Positions 8,946-17,184 of a DNA stretch of 59,267 bases are shown here, piece after piece. This stretch comes from an uncultured Lachnospiraceae bacterium. Its GTDB lineage: Bacteria > Bacillota > Clostridia > Lachnospirales > Lachnospiraceae. The translations under genes and the position numbers were made by a program. The notes beneath the pieces were generated by a model. It had not been told where the DNA came from and did not search any database. It saw only the letters and a list, made by a program, of their open reading frames with translations. Position 1 is the stretch's first letter; every line of letters starts with the position of its first letter. The DNA lies in contig CATJHO010000087.1 of NCBI GenBank assembly GCA_949740535.1, positions 1 through 59,267 of the forward strand. Reading direction: 5' to 3'.

Positions 8946-8974
8946 TTGACTGCCAGACATACAGAATTTTTAAA
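8946..8974 (+). promoter_or_regulatory. Possible SigA promoter before fliW
   Basis: TTGACT and TTTAAA are separated by 17 bases, just after the hairpin that ends the preceding gene and before the fliW ribosome binding site. The -35 is good but the -10 is poor, so this is only a suggestion that fliW-csrA have their own transcript. Confidence 0.25.
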
Positions 8975-8987
8975 TGGAGGAAAATGA

Positions 8988-9431
8988 ATGAAGATAACCA
9001 ACAAGTATTTTGGGGAAATCGAATACGTACCAGAAGAGAAAATCTGCTTTCCGGAAGGATTGTTTGGGTTTGAAGATCAGAGAGAATTTCTGCCGGTTCC
9101 TTTTGAACCAGACTCCGATGCCCTGATCTGCCTGCAGTCACTGGCGGACGAAGAACTGAGTTTTATTCTCCTGAATCCGTTTCTCTTTTTTGCCGGCTAT
9201 AATCCACGGATCTCGGATGCAGACCGCAGTGCCATTGGTTCGCCTGAGGATGAAGATATTTCTTATTATGTGATTGGTGTGATTCGGGATTCCGTGTCGG
9301 AAAGCACAGTCAATTTAAAGGCTCCGATTGCAGTAAACTATCGAACACGGGATGCCCGGCAGATTATTCTGGAGGATTCTGCTTATACATTCCGTCATTC
9401 TCTGGGCGGCTTACAAGGAGAGGAGGAATAA
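8988..9431 (+). CDS. fliW: Flagellar assembly factor FliW
   Basis: FliW binds flagellin and, when free, antagonises CsrA; in Bacillus this partner switch ties flagellin translation to filament assembly. The 147-residue protein has typical family elements: the GLFGFEDQREFLPVPF segment (about 24-39), LNPFLFFAGYNP, and the closing ILEDSAYTFRHSL. GGAGG seven bases upstream sets the start. It is followed one base later by csrA, the standard pairing. Neither flagellin nor its leader is in this window, so the regulated target is elsewhere. Confidence 0.96.
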   Translation: MKITNKYFGEIEYVPEEKICFPEGLFGFEDQREFLPVPFEPDSDALICLQSLADEELSFILLNPFLFFAGYNPRISDADRSAIGSPEDEDISYYVIGVIRDSVSESTVNLKAPIAVNYRTRDARQIILEDSAYTFRHSLGGLQGEEE

Positions 9432-9432
9432 G

Positions 9433-9660
9433 ATGCTGGTTTTACAACGAAAAAAGAATCAATCCATTTTGATAGGTGATAATATCGAGCTTTCAGTTCT
9501 GGAAATTGGAGCCGACTGGGTAAAGCTTGCCCTGTCAGCGCCCAAGGATATCTCAATTCTCCGGAAAGAACTGGTGGAGGCTGCAAAGGCCAACCGGGAA
9601 TCAGCAGGTGTAAGCTCTCTGACAGCCGTGAAGAAGATGATAAAAAACGAAGAGAAATAA
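9433..9660 (+). CDS. csrA: RNA-binding translational regulator CsrA
   Basis: CsrA is a dimeric RNA-binding protein that blocks translation at GGA-containing hairpins, with flagellin mRNA the known target in Bacillus. The 75-residue product starts with the near-invariant MLVLQRKKNQSILIGDNIEL and includes SAPKDISILRKEL, the RNA-contact region. The start at 9433 has AGGAGG nine bases upstream inside the end of fliW, so translation is likely coupled to fliW. A 14-pair hairpin with GGA motifs lies just downstream. Confidence 0.97.
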   Translation: MLVLQRKKNQSILIGDNIELSVLEIGADWVKLALSAPKDISILRKELVEAAKANRESAGVSSLTAVKKMIKNEEK

Positions 9661-9701
9661 GCGGTGCGCAGATGAATGTCAGTTTTATGAGGAATAGATG
9701 C

Positions 9702-9741
9702 CCTCTCTTGACAAAGGCATGTATAGTTTTGTCAGGAGAGG
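9702..9741 (+). other. Hairpin with GGA motifs downstream of csrA
   Basis: Bases 9702-9715 pair with 9728-9741 (14 pairs, one T-G wobble) around a 12-base loop. It is not followed by a T run, so it is not a normal terminator. The 3' arm and its edge contain two GGA triplets (AGGAG and GAGGAT), the core of CsrA sites. It may be an mRNA 3' end structure or a CsrA-binding element; this is inference. Confidence 0.5.
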
Positions 9742-9914
9742 ATACCTGTATGGGGAATCAGCTGTAAAGTATAGATTGAAATTTTTTGAAATGGTTCAGT
9801 ATATAGGTTGCGGCTGATTTTTATTGTCTGGTATTATTCTAATTTATTCCAGAAAATATCCTTTTTTTGTATGAAAATTTCCAATATTATTAGCAGCTCA
9901 TTTTAATGGATGAG

Positions 9915-9943
9915 TTGACAATCCCAAGGGTTTCATATATCAT
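9915..9943 (+). promoter_or_regulatory. SigA-type promoter for the transglycosylase gene
   Basis: TTGACA (9915-9920) and TATCAT (9938-9943) are 17 bases apart, six of six and five of six matches to consensus. The predicted start near 9950 gives a leader of about 60 bases to the ATG at 10012. Confidence 0.6.
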
Positions 9944-10011
9944 ATAAAATAGTCATGTAAATAGAAATGGATTCATAATTATAGAAAAGAAAGAAAAAGA
10001 AGAGGAATGCG

Positions 10012-10770
10012 ATGGAAGCTTATCAGTCAGCCGGACTGAATCCCTATCTTTATGGGGTTCATGGCCGGCAGAACGTACATACGAATTATGAGAATCAGTT
10101 TTCCGGATCCGGAAATATCAGTTTTCGTGATACGGTTCAGAGTGCCCTTCAGACTACGGAGAGTTTGGAGAATATTTTTGCAGAGGCTTCCCGGCAGTAT
10201 GGGGTACCCTTGAATCTTCTAAAAGCTATCGGTAAAGCAGAGTCTAATTTCAATCCCCAGGCAGTGTCCGGTGCGGGCGCGCAAGGTGTTATGCAGCTGA
10301 TGCCTGCTACAGCCCGCTCTCTGGGCGTGGAAGACAGCTTTGATGCAAGAAGCAATATTATGGGAGGCGCCAAGTATATCGCAGGCCTTTTGGAGCGTTA
10401 TCAGGGAGATACCGTTCTGGCTCTGAGCGCCTACAATGCAGGAAGCGGCAATGTGGAGAAATACGGCGGTGTCCCGCCTTTTGCTGAGACGCAGAATTAT
10501 ATACAGAAAGTGCTGTCCTATGCAGGAGAGACGATTGATTTAAGTGGGATTCAGACTGCCCGCAGTGCAGGGAACAGTATCTATCCTTCTGCATTAGATC
10601 TTTTGTCGGCTCTGGCATCCGGGACAGGCAGCAGCAGTTCCGTGTTTAATCAGCAGGATGCTCAGTATCTGGTGGAATTGATGCGTCTGCGGATGGAGAG
10701 CATGTTCCATACAGAAGTGTTTTCCGCGGAGGAAGAATCAGCAGAAAGCGAAGCCGGAGCCTTGATATAA
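10012..10770 (+). CDS. Lytic transglycosylase, SLT domain
   Basis: The protein should cleave peptidoglycan glycan strands. An SLT/goose-lysozyme-like domain spans about 52-165, with the catalytic Glu77 in IGKAESNFNP, followed by GAQGVMQLMPATA and LSAYNAGSGNV, all classic motifs. The remaining C-terminal part (about 175-252) is Ser-rich and charged with no recognised domain. There is no signal peptide or membrane segment. It lies directly before flgB, and no FlgJ is present in the window, so it may be exported by the flagellar system and open the wall for the rod; that role is inferred. AGAAGAGGA precedes the start. Confidence 0.88.
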   Translation: MEAYQSAGLNPYLYGVHGRQNVHTNYENQFSGSGNISFRDTVQSALQTTESLENIFAEASRQYGVPLNLLKAIGKAESNFNPQAVSGAGAQGVMQLMPATARSLGVEDSFDARSNIMGGAKYIAGLLERYQGDTVLALSAYNAGSGNVEKYGGVPPFAETQNYIQKVLSYAGETIDLSGIQTARSAGNSIYPSALDLLSALASGTGSSSSVFNQQDAQYLVELMRLRMESMFHTEVFSAEEESAESEAGALI

Positions 10771-10832
10771 ACTGGGAAAATTTTACAAAAACCATAAAAA
10801 AGATGTTTTTTTAAGAAAAAAGTCAGTTTATG

Positions 10833-10861
10833 TTGAAAAAAAGCATTAAAAGTATTAGAAT
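10833..10861 (+). promoter_or_regulatory. SigA-type promoter of the fla/che superoperon
   Basis: TTGAAA (10833-10838) and TAGAAT (10856-10861) are 17 bases apart in an AT-rich 174-base gap before flgB. The start of transcription would be near 10868, about 77 bases before the flgB ATG. This is the best candidate promoter for the long flagellar transcript. Confidence 0.6.
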
Positions 10862-10944
10862 AACTATGATAGGCTGTTTTATTTTAAAATGGCATAGCTT
10901 GGATTTAACAGAAATCAAATAGATAGAAGAAGGGAAGAGCAGCG

Positions 10945-11331
10945 ATGAATCTGATGTTTGGCAATTCGATTTCCATGTCTTCAAAATCTCTGGAATTTTT
11001 ATGGGCAAAACAGGTGACTATTTCGCATAATTTATCTAATGTGGATACACCGGGTTATAAGTCAAAGTATGTGACCTTTGAAGATGAATATCAGAAGCGG
11101 CTGAAGCTGGCGCGGGCTTCGGGGAGCAATGCATCCAAGACCCGCAGTGTGATTGAGAATTCTGCCTATACAGTAAATGAGAGTGAAAGCAGCGCCCGTC
11201 TGGATGATAATAATGTCAATGCAGACGCGGAGGAAGTAGAGATGGCAAGAGCGCAGCTGCAGTATCAGTATGTGCTTCAGGCCATTAACAGCGATATATC
11301 CAGATTTAGAAGTGTCATTCGGGGACAGTAA
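10945..11331 (+). CDS. flgB: Flagellar proximal rod protein FlgB
   Basis: FlgB is a structural unit of the proximal rod. The 128-residue protein has the rod N-terminal motif WAKQVTISHNLSNVDTPGYK (about 20-39) and the FlgB-specific VTFEDEYQKRL just after it; the C-terminal helix QLQYQYVLQAI is the second conserved end. It opens the fla/che operon. In most Firmicutes flgC follows directly, but here only 49 bases separate it from fliE and flgC lies at 24100. Confidence 0.95.
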   Translation: MNLMFGNSISMSSKSLEFLWAKQVTISHNLSNVDTPGYKSKYVTFEDEYQKRLKLARASGSNASKTRSVIENSAYTVNESESSARLDDNNVNADAEEVEMARAQLQYQYVLQAINSDISRFRSVIRGQ

Positions 11332-11380
11332 CAGAAAAGATGAAATTTTCATATAGATAAAACAGGAGTGAGATGTTATT

Positions 11381-11716
11381 ATGGAGAGCATGTTTATTAC
11401 CCCTATGAATATGGTACAGGGGCTGAATGGAATCAGCGGCGCTGGTTCTGCCGGCGGGATCTTTGGAGCGGCAGAGAAGACGGAGAAGGAGGAAGATTCC
11501 CTCTTCGGCAGTCTGTTTGGCGATTTGATTAACAATGTAAAAGAGCTGGAGGATGACTATATGAAGAAGCAGTATCTTCTTGCGACCGGCCAGCTTGACG
11601 ATCCGCATACGGTCCCTATTGCGGGAGCGGAGTTGCAGCTTTCCGTTGATCTGCTGGTACAGCTTCGGAATAAAGCTCTGGAGGCTTATAATTCATTGAT
11701 TAGCATATCCATGTAA
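11381..11716 (+). CDS. fliE: Hook-basal body protein FliE
   Basis: FliE joins the MS ring and export gate to the rod. The 111-residue product matches the family length and C-terminal pattern: a long helix (LFGDLINNVKELEDDYMKKQ) then a second helix ending SVDLLVQLRNKALEAYNSLISISM, where the Q-L-R-N-K and E-A-Y sequence is nearly invariant. The N-terminus is Gly/Ala-rich. It lies between flgB and fliF as usual, with only flgC missing from the normal order. Confidence 0.93.
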   Translation: MESMFITPMNMVQGLNGISGAGSAGGIFGAAEKTEKEEDSLFGSLFGDLINNVKELEDDYMKKQYLLATGQLDDPHTVPIAGAELQLSVDLLVQLRNKALEAYNSLISISM

Positions 11717-11833
11717 TCATTCGTTTGGGCAGTACATAATATATCTTCTTGTAAGAGTTTATTACAGGCAGGTATATTTTGTGCGTTAGTAAGGAGATTA
11801 TTTGAATTTACATAGAAGGGATAAGAAACGGCC

Positions 11834-13453
11834 ATGAAGGAAAGATTGGAACAGTTGAAGGCGGTTGTTTCTAAACTGGAAAGCAGAACAAAGAAAATTA
11901 TCCTGGCAGGTGTTGCAGGCCTGATTGTTTTTTCCATTGTACTGGCCCTGCTTTTAAATAGAAATAATGGATTTGAAGTTCTTTTTTCCGGTTTGAATAC
12001 GGAAGAAGCCCAGCAGATTATTGGAAAGCTTCAGGAATCGGGGATTGATTATCAATACACGGGCAATGGAGAAATTCTGGTACCTGAAAATATTCTGGAT
12101 CAGACAAGGGCATCCCTGGCGTTTGAGGGTTATCCCAAGAACGGCTTCGGTTATCAGGTGTTTACGGATCATGCGGGTCTTATGACTACGGATTCTGACA
12201 AGGATCGGTACGCTCTGTATGATTTGCAGAATCGAATTGCAGCGACGATTATGATCTTTGACGGAGTGAAGGATGCCAAAGTAACCATCGCTCTTGGAGA
12301 GGAACGCAAATATGTACTGACAGAGGAGGCGGTGGAACAGACCAGCGCCCATGCTGTGCTTACAATGGAGGATGGCGGTTCTCCCAGCATTGAGCAGGCG
12401 AAAGCAGTTCAGCGCCTGGTGGCTTCCGGTGTTCCGGGACTGAATGCGGAGGATGTGGTAGTCTTAGACAGCAATATGAATGAGATTGATACCACAGAGG
12501 AAGAAAATACTGGTCTGACCAGCCAGGATACGGAAGAGATTGCAAGGATGGTGGAGGACCAGATCAGTGAGAAGGTTCTTCATGTATTGATCCCTTTCTA
12601 TGGAGAGGAAAATATCCGGGTTTCCACAAAAGCCCAGATTAATATGCAGACACTGCTTCGGGAGAGTATTACATACAGCACACCGGATAAGATTAATCAG
12701 GATGATAAGACGGGGATTGTTTCCCATGATCAGGGCACGGTGGAGATCTCCGGTACGAAGGATGCAGTGGAGGGCGGTGTGGCAGGAGCCGAGACCAATG
12801 CGGACACACCGGTATATGATACGGGAGCCGAGGAAGATAATGTGGAAGGCTATGGAGCCCGTACCTGGGACAAAGAGTATCTGGTGAATCAGATCAAGGA
12901 ACAGGGCCAGGTGACGCCGGGAGCATTGGAGGATCTGACTGTTTCAGTGGCAGTGAATGGTGACAGCTATGGCACTTTGACCGTTGCGGATCTGCGGGCC
13001 CTGGTGGGAAATGCAGCTGGGATTCCGGAGATTGACTGGAACAGCAAGATTTCTGTTGTAAGCGGTCCATTCTATCAGTCTACATTCCAGCCGGAAGAGC
13101 CGGAAGAAGAGGGAGGCGTACTCAGCCGTATGGTTTCCAGCCCCATCTTCTATATTCTGCTGGTTGTGGTGCTTGTACTGCTGATAGTGGCAGGCGTACT
13201 TCTGTTCCTGAATGCAAAGCGTAAGAAGAAGAAAGCGGCGGAGGAAGCAGCTGCGGCGGCTGCGGCAGAAGGAGACGCGGCTGCGATTCTGGATCAGATG
13301 CCAGCCTTTGATTTCAATAAGGAAATTCTTGAATTCCAGAACGACCGCGGTATGGAATTGAAGCAGAACATCCGGGAGTTCACAGAGGAGAATCCTGAGA
13401 TATCTGCACAGCTGCTGAAGAACTGGCTGAATGGCGGCGGAGGAGGCGAATAA
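11834..13453 (+). CDS. fliF: Flagellar MS-ring protein FliF
   Basis: FliF forms the membrane MS ring on which the motor is built. The 539-residue protein has a first membrane segment at about 23-43 (IILAGVAGLIVFSIVLALLL), a periplasmic/external ring-building region with VFSGLNTEEAQQIIGKL and a YscJ-like domain, and a second membrane segment near 435-455 (VVVLVLLIVAGVLLFL). The cytoplasmic C-terminus (EENPEISAQLLKNWLN) is the FliG-binding end. The ribosome binding site is modest. fliG starts 2 bases after the stop. Confidence 0.97.
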   Translation: MKERLEQLKAVVSKLESRTKKIILAGVAGLIVFSIVLALLLNRNNGFEVLFSGLNTEEAQQIIGKLQESGIDYQYTGNGEILVPENILDQTRASLAFEGYPKNGFGYQVFTDHAGLMTTDSDKDRYALYDLQNRIAATIMIFDGVKDAKVTIALGEERKYVLTEEAVEQTSAHAVLTMEDGGSPSIEQAKAVQRLVASGVPGLNAEDVVVLDSNMNEIDTTEEENTGLTSQDTEEIARMVEDQISEKVLHVLIPFYGEENIRVSTKAQINMQTLLRESITYSTPDKINQDDKTGIVSHDQGTVEISGTKDAVEGGVAGAETNADTPVYDTGAEEDNVEGYGARTWDKEYLVNQIKEQGQVTPGALEDLTVSVAVNGDSYGTLTVADLRALVGNAAGIPEIDWNSKISVVSGPFYQSTFQPEEPEEEGGVLSRMVSSPIFYILLVVVLVLLIVAGVLLFLNAKRKKKKAAEEAAAAAAAEGDAAAILDQMPAFDFNKEILEFQNDRGMELKQNIREFTEENPEISAQLLKNWLNGGGGGE

Positions 13454-13455
13454 CG

Positions 13456-14472
13456 ATGAGCAGCGAAATAGTAGAAGAACTTAGTTCAGAACAAAAAGCA
13501 GCGGCTGTCATTGTTTCCATGGGTGCCGACAAAGCGTCTTTGATTTACAAGCATTTGAGCGAGGACGACATTGAGAAGCTGACCCTGGAGGTTGCCAAAC
13601 TGAAGCATCTGGAAGCAGATCAGACAGCAGATATTCTGGATGAGTTTTATAAGTCCTGTATGACTCAGAAGGTGGTGACGGACGGCGGTATGGAATATGC
13701 CCGTTCCGTACTGGAGAAAGCGTTTGGAGAGTCTACAGCCCAGCAGCTTCTGGAACGTGTGACTAAATTCCTGAAGGTCCGGCCCTTTGAGTTTATCCGG
13801 AAGGCGGATCCTAAGAACCTCTATACATTCCTTTCTCATGAGCGGCCCCAGACCATTGCGCTGGTGCTCTCCTATGCGGATGCGGATCAGGCCGCAGGGG
13901 TGATTGGCAGCCTGCCCAAGGATGTGTCCATTGAGGTAGTGGAATGTATTGCCAGACTGGAGAGTGTGTCTCCGGAAGCGATTAAGATTGTGGAAAATCA
14001 GCTGCGCAAGCGGTTTGAGAATATTATGACCACCGATTACACCTCTATCGGCGGTATTGACTACATTGCGGACGTAATGAACAATATGGACCGCAGCAAT
14101 GAAAAGTTTATTTTCGATGAACTGGCAAAGCGGGATGAAGAGCTTACCGAGACCATCCGCAAGAAGATGTTCGTATTTGAGGATATCCTGAGTCTCGATA
14201 ATCGTTCTATCCAGAGATTTATCCGTGACTGCGATGTGAAGGATCTGGTATACGCCCTGAAGGGCAGCGACGAGAATGTCCGTCAGGTTATATTTGCCAA
14301 CATGTCCGGGCGTATGGCAGAGAGCATTCAGTCCGATCTGGAGATTACCGTAAATGTACTCAGGAAAGATGTGGAAGAGGCCCAGCAGAGAATTGTCGGC
14401 GTTATCCGAAGGCTGGAAGCTGCCGGAGAGCTGATTATCGTTAAGGGCGGAAAGGATGAGATCATTGTCTAA
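13456..14472 (+). CDS. fliG: Flagellar motor switch protein FliG
   Basis: FliG is the rotor subunit that contacts MotA and sets rotation sense. The 338-residue protein has the N-terminal FliF-binding domain, the middle domain with SHERPQTIALVLSY (the EHPQT region), and the C-terminal torque domain with FEDILSLDNRSIQRF and its charged helix. Length agrees with other FliG proteins. It overlaps fliH by 17 bases, so translation of fliH may depend on it. Confidence 0.97.
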   Translation: MSSEIVEELSSEQKAAAVIVSMGADKASLIYKHLSEDDIEKLTLEVAKLKHLEADQTADILDEFYKSCMTQKVVTDGGMEYARSVLEKAFGESTAQQLLERVTKFLKVRPFEFIRKADPKNLYTFLSHERPQTIALVLSYADADQAAGVIGSLPKDVSIEVVECIARLESVSPEAIKIVENQLRKRFENIMTTDYTSIGGIDYIADVMNNMDRSNEKFIFDELAKRDEELTETIRKKMFVFEDILSLDNRSIQRFIRDCDVKDLVYALKGSDENVRQVIFANMSGRMAESIQSDLEITVNVLRKDVEEAQQRIVGVIRRLEAAGELIIVKGGKDEIIV

Positions 14473-15259
14473 CGTTGTCAAAGGCAGGAAGGCAATCGAT
14501 GTGGTGCAGATGTACCAGTTCTTCTCGGATTTTGCATTGGAAGAAGAGAAGGAAGAGGAAGCGCCTGAGACAGAAGAGGAAGAGGCTGAAGCGGAGGATT
14601 CCGGCCTGGAGGATGAGATAGCCAGAATCCGGGAAGAGGAGGCCAGAGAGCGGGAGAAGACCAGTGAAATTCTGGCAGAAGCCCGCCGGGAGGCTGAAGC
14701 GATTCTGGAGGATGCCCGAAAGCAGGCAGAGCTCCTGCGGGAAGAGGCTTTTACCAAGGGGCATGAGGAAGGCTTTCAGGCCGGCACCGAAGAGGCACGG
14801 CAGGAATGCGAAACTCGGTATGAGGAGGAAGTGGAAGACTTCCGAAGACATGCGGCAGAATTTATGGATAGTATCCGTCAGGAAAAGAGTGCCCTGATGG
14901 AGAAGTACCTGGATGATTTGAAGCGGACCGTCCTGGCCATTGCAGAGAAGGTTATCCACATCAGCCTGAAGTCCAGTGAGAATGTGATTCACCGGATGAT
15001 TGTGGCAGCCACGGATAAGCTGAAGAAGACAGAATGGGCGAAGATCTATATTACCAAATGTAATACGGAGATTTCCCTGGAAGCAGACACGGAATTTCTC
15101 AATGCTCTTTCCCACTTATCAGACAATGTGAAGATTGTGGCGATGGACAGTGATGAGGAAGGCATCTGCATTATTGAACTGCCGGAGGAAATCATAGATG
15201 CCAGCGTGAGTACCCAGCTGGAGAACATCAAAGATATCCTGAACAATGCCCGTATCTGA
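14456..15259 (+). CDS. fliH: Flagellar export ATPase regulator FliH
   Basis: FliH forms the peripheral stalk that holds the export ATPase FliI. The 267-residue product has a very acidic segment (about 25-55), then a long coiled coil with alternating Glu/Arg/Ala (about 55-145) including GHEEGFQAGTEEA, then the conserved globular C-terminal domain with VLAIAEKVIHISLK. These features and position between fliG and fliI fit FliH. It begins inside fliG. Confidence 0.93.
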   Translation: MRSLSNVVKGRKAIDVVQMYQFFSDFALEEEKEEEAPETEEEEAEAEDSGLEDEIARIREEEAREREKTSEILAEARREAEAILEDARKQAELLREEAFTKGHEEGFQAGTEEARQECETRYEEEVEDFRRHAAEFMDSIRQEKSALMEKYLDDLKRTVLAIAEKVIHISLKSSENVIHRMIVAATDKLKKTEWAKIYITKCNTEISLEADTEFLNALSHLSDNVKIVAMDSDEEGICIIELPEEIIDASVSTQLENIKDILNNARI

Positions 15260-15304
15260 AAAGAAGACAGATAATATGTCCATGACATCACGAGGTGTAG
15301 ACTT

Positions 15305-16606
15305 ATGTTTTCGCAACTGCCGAATCTGATTGCCAAGGCTGAGACGGTCAGCTACATAGGAAAAATTGAGAATGTAGTGGGAATGTCTATGGAGGCATCC
15401 AGCAACCGGGCCAGCATCGGTGACATTGCCATGATCTACAACGAAGAGAAACGGCGGCAGATTCCCGTGGAGGTAGTAGGATTTAGGGATGGCCGGAGCC
15501 AGTTGATGGCTTATGAGAATATGAGCGGTATTTCCGCAGGCAGTTTTGTGCGCAATACCAGAAAGCGATTGAAGATACCGGTAGGGGAATTTCTGCGGGG
15601 CCGGATTATTGACGCCTTGGGTAATCCCATGGATGACCTGGGGGACTTTCAGTCCCAGCAGCATTATTATGTGGAGAACCCCTATATTAATCCTCTTACC
15701 CGCCCGCCTATCACGGACACATTGGAGTTCGGAATCAAAGCCATTGACGGCCTGAATACCGTGGGTAAGGGACAGAGAATTGGAATCTTTGCCGGCAGCG
15801 GTGTGGGAAAGAGTACCCTGCTTGGAATGATTGCCAGAAATGTGAAAGCAGATATTAACGTCATTGCGCTTGTAGGAGAGCGGGGACGTGAGGTCCGGGA
15901 GTTTATTGAGAAGGACCTGGGACCAGAGGGACTGAAGCGGTCCATTCTGATTGTAGCTACGTCGGATCAGCCGGCTATGCTGCGGATGAAATGCCCGCTG
16001 GTGGCTACTACCATTGCGGAGTATTTCAAGGATCAGGGAAAAGATGTGTTGTTGATGATGGATTCCCTGACCCGTTTTGCTATGGCACAAAGAGAGATTG
16101 GTCTTGCTACCGGAGAGCCGCCGGTGGCAAGAGGATATACACCCTCCATCTATGCAGAGTTTCCCAAGCTGCTGGAGCGGAGCGGAAAGTTTGAGAAGGG
16201 TTCCATCACAGGAATCTACACGGTGCTGGTGGAGGGCGACGATACCAACGAACCCATTGCCGATACAGTCCGTGGTATTCTGGACGGACATATTGTACTT
16301 TCCAGAAAGCTGGCCAATGAGAATCATTTTCCAGCAATTGATATCGGCGCAAGTATCTCCCGTCTGATGGTAAACATTGTACCGGAGGAGCACCAGAGAC
16401 TGGCGGCGAAGATGCGGGATATTTTAAGCATCTACAACAAGAATGAGGATTTGATTTCCATTGGAGCCTATAAAGCAGGAACCAATCCCCGCCTGGATGA
16501 AGCCGTAGGGAAGATTGACGCGGTCAATGACTACCTGATGCAGCGGATTGCAGACAGCTTTTCCATTGAAGAGGATTTGGCTGTTATGCGCAGGATTTTA
16601 AATTAA
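15305..16606 (+). CDS. fliI: Flagellar export ATPase FliI
   Basis: FliI hydrolyses ATP to drive substrate unfolding and entry into the flagellar export gate. The 433-residue enzyme is an F1-beta-like ATPase with Walker A GSGVGKST (about residues 161-168), Walker B VLLMMDSLTR, the REIGLATGEPP segment and ARGYTPSIYAEFPKLLER. Length is normal. It follows fliH by 45 bases and precedes fliJ by 21. The identification is secure. Confidence 0.98.
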   Translation: MFSQLPNLIAKAETVSYIGKIENVVGMSMEASSNRASIGDIAMIYNEEKRRQIPVEVVGFRDGRSQLMAYENMSGISAGSFVRNTRKRLKIPVGEFLRGRIIDALGNPMDDLGDFQSQQHYYVENPYINPLTRPPITDTLEFGIKAIDGLNTVGKGQRIGIFAGSGVGKSTLLGMIARNVKADINVIALVGERGREVREFIEKDLGPEGLKRSILIVATSDQPAMLRMKCPLVATTIAEYFKDQGKDVLLMMDSLTRFAMAQREIGLATGEPPVARGYTPSIYAEFPKLLERSGKFEKGSITGIYTVLVEGDDTNEPIADTVRGILDGHIVLSRKLANENHFPAIDIGASISRLMVNIVPEEHQRLAAKMRDILSIYNKNEDLISIGAYKAGTNPRLDEAVGKIDAVNDYLMQRIADSFSIEEDLAVMRRILN

Positions 16607-16627
16607 ATGTGACAGACAAAGGACAGG

Positions 16628-17095
16628 ATGCAGGCTATGAAGAAGTTTTATTTTGCCTTGGATACCGTGCTGAACTATAAGGAACAGGTGCTGGAGGATC
16701 TTCAGAACCAGCATGCACAGATTATCGCAGAGCGGACAGCGTGCGAGAGAGTTATTGAAGGCCTGGAGCAGGAACAGCAGGAATGTATGGATGCCATGGA
16801 GGAAAAAAAGCGGACGGGTATCAGTATCAATGACATGCAGACCTACGACCGGTTTCTTACCAGCCTCCGCAGGAAGATTGAGCGGGAGCGGCAACGCCTG
16901 GCAGAGATTCTTGTACGGGAGGAGCGGAAGCGGGAAGAGGTTGTGGAAGCCCGAAAGGAGACAGCATCCATCACCAAGCTTAAGGAAAAGAAGCGGGCAC
17001 AGTATGATAAAGAAGTACAGAAGGAAGAAGAGCTCTTTATTGATGAGTTTGTGTCCAACAAAAGCGCAACAGCAAAAGCGCGTAATACTGCTTAG
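16628..17095 (+). CDS. fliJ: Flagellar export protein FliJ
   Basis: FliJ is the central coiled-coil stalk between FliI and FlhA and also recycles chaperones. The 155-residue protein is a nearly uninterrupted charged coiled coil, begins with KKFYFALDTVLNYKEQVLED (the family start pattern xFxFxLxxVLxxK), and has about 30% Arg, Lys and Glu. An internal ATG at 16637 is a possible alternative start. Its place after fliI supports the call. Confidence 0.9.
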   Translation: MQAMKKFYFALDTVLNYKEQVLEDLQNQHAQIIAERTACERVIEGLEQEQQECMDAMEEKKRTGISINDMQTYDRFLTSLRRKIERERQRLAEILVREERKREEVVEARKETASITKLKEKKRAQYDKEVQKEEELFIDEFVSNKSATAKARNTA

Positions 17096-17184
17096 GCAGT
17101 TTACGATATACATCATACTATGGTATCAGCACATAAGTGCATCGGTATCACAGGAACAATTTTTTAAGAAAGGAGGGGAAAGAC

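Larger units (their letters stand above)
9661..10011. other. 351-base non-coding gap after csrA
   Basis: No supported ORF is present. It contains a 14-pair hairpin (9702-9741), a possible SigA promoter TTGAAA-18-TATATA (9776-9805), and a better one TTGACA-17-TATCAT (9915-9943) that points at the transglycosylase gene. An inverted repeat AATCAGC/GCTGATT with T-rich tail (about 9766-9827) has a long loop and is weak. The gap marks the boundary between the late-gene cluster and the fla/che superoperon. A small RNA is possible but not demonstrable from sequence. Confidence 0.6.

Noticed and set aside
13486..14757. A 423-codon minus-strand frame opposite fliG and fliH
   Set aside because: Both plus-strand genes are certain; the reverse frame has no ribosome binding site or known motif.
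15119..16393. A 424-codon minus-strand frame opposite fliI
   Set aside because: Shadow of the conserved ATPase gene.
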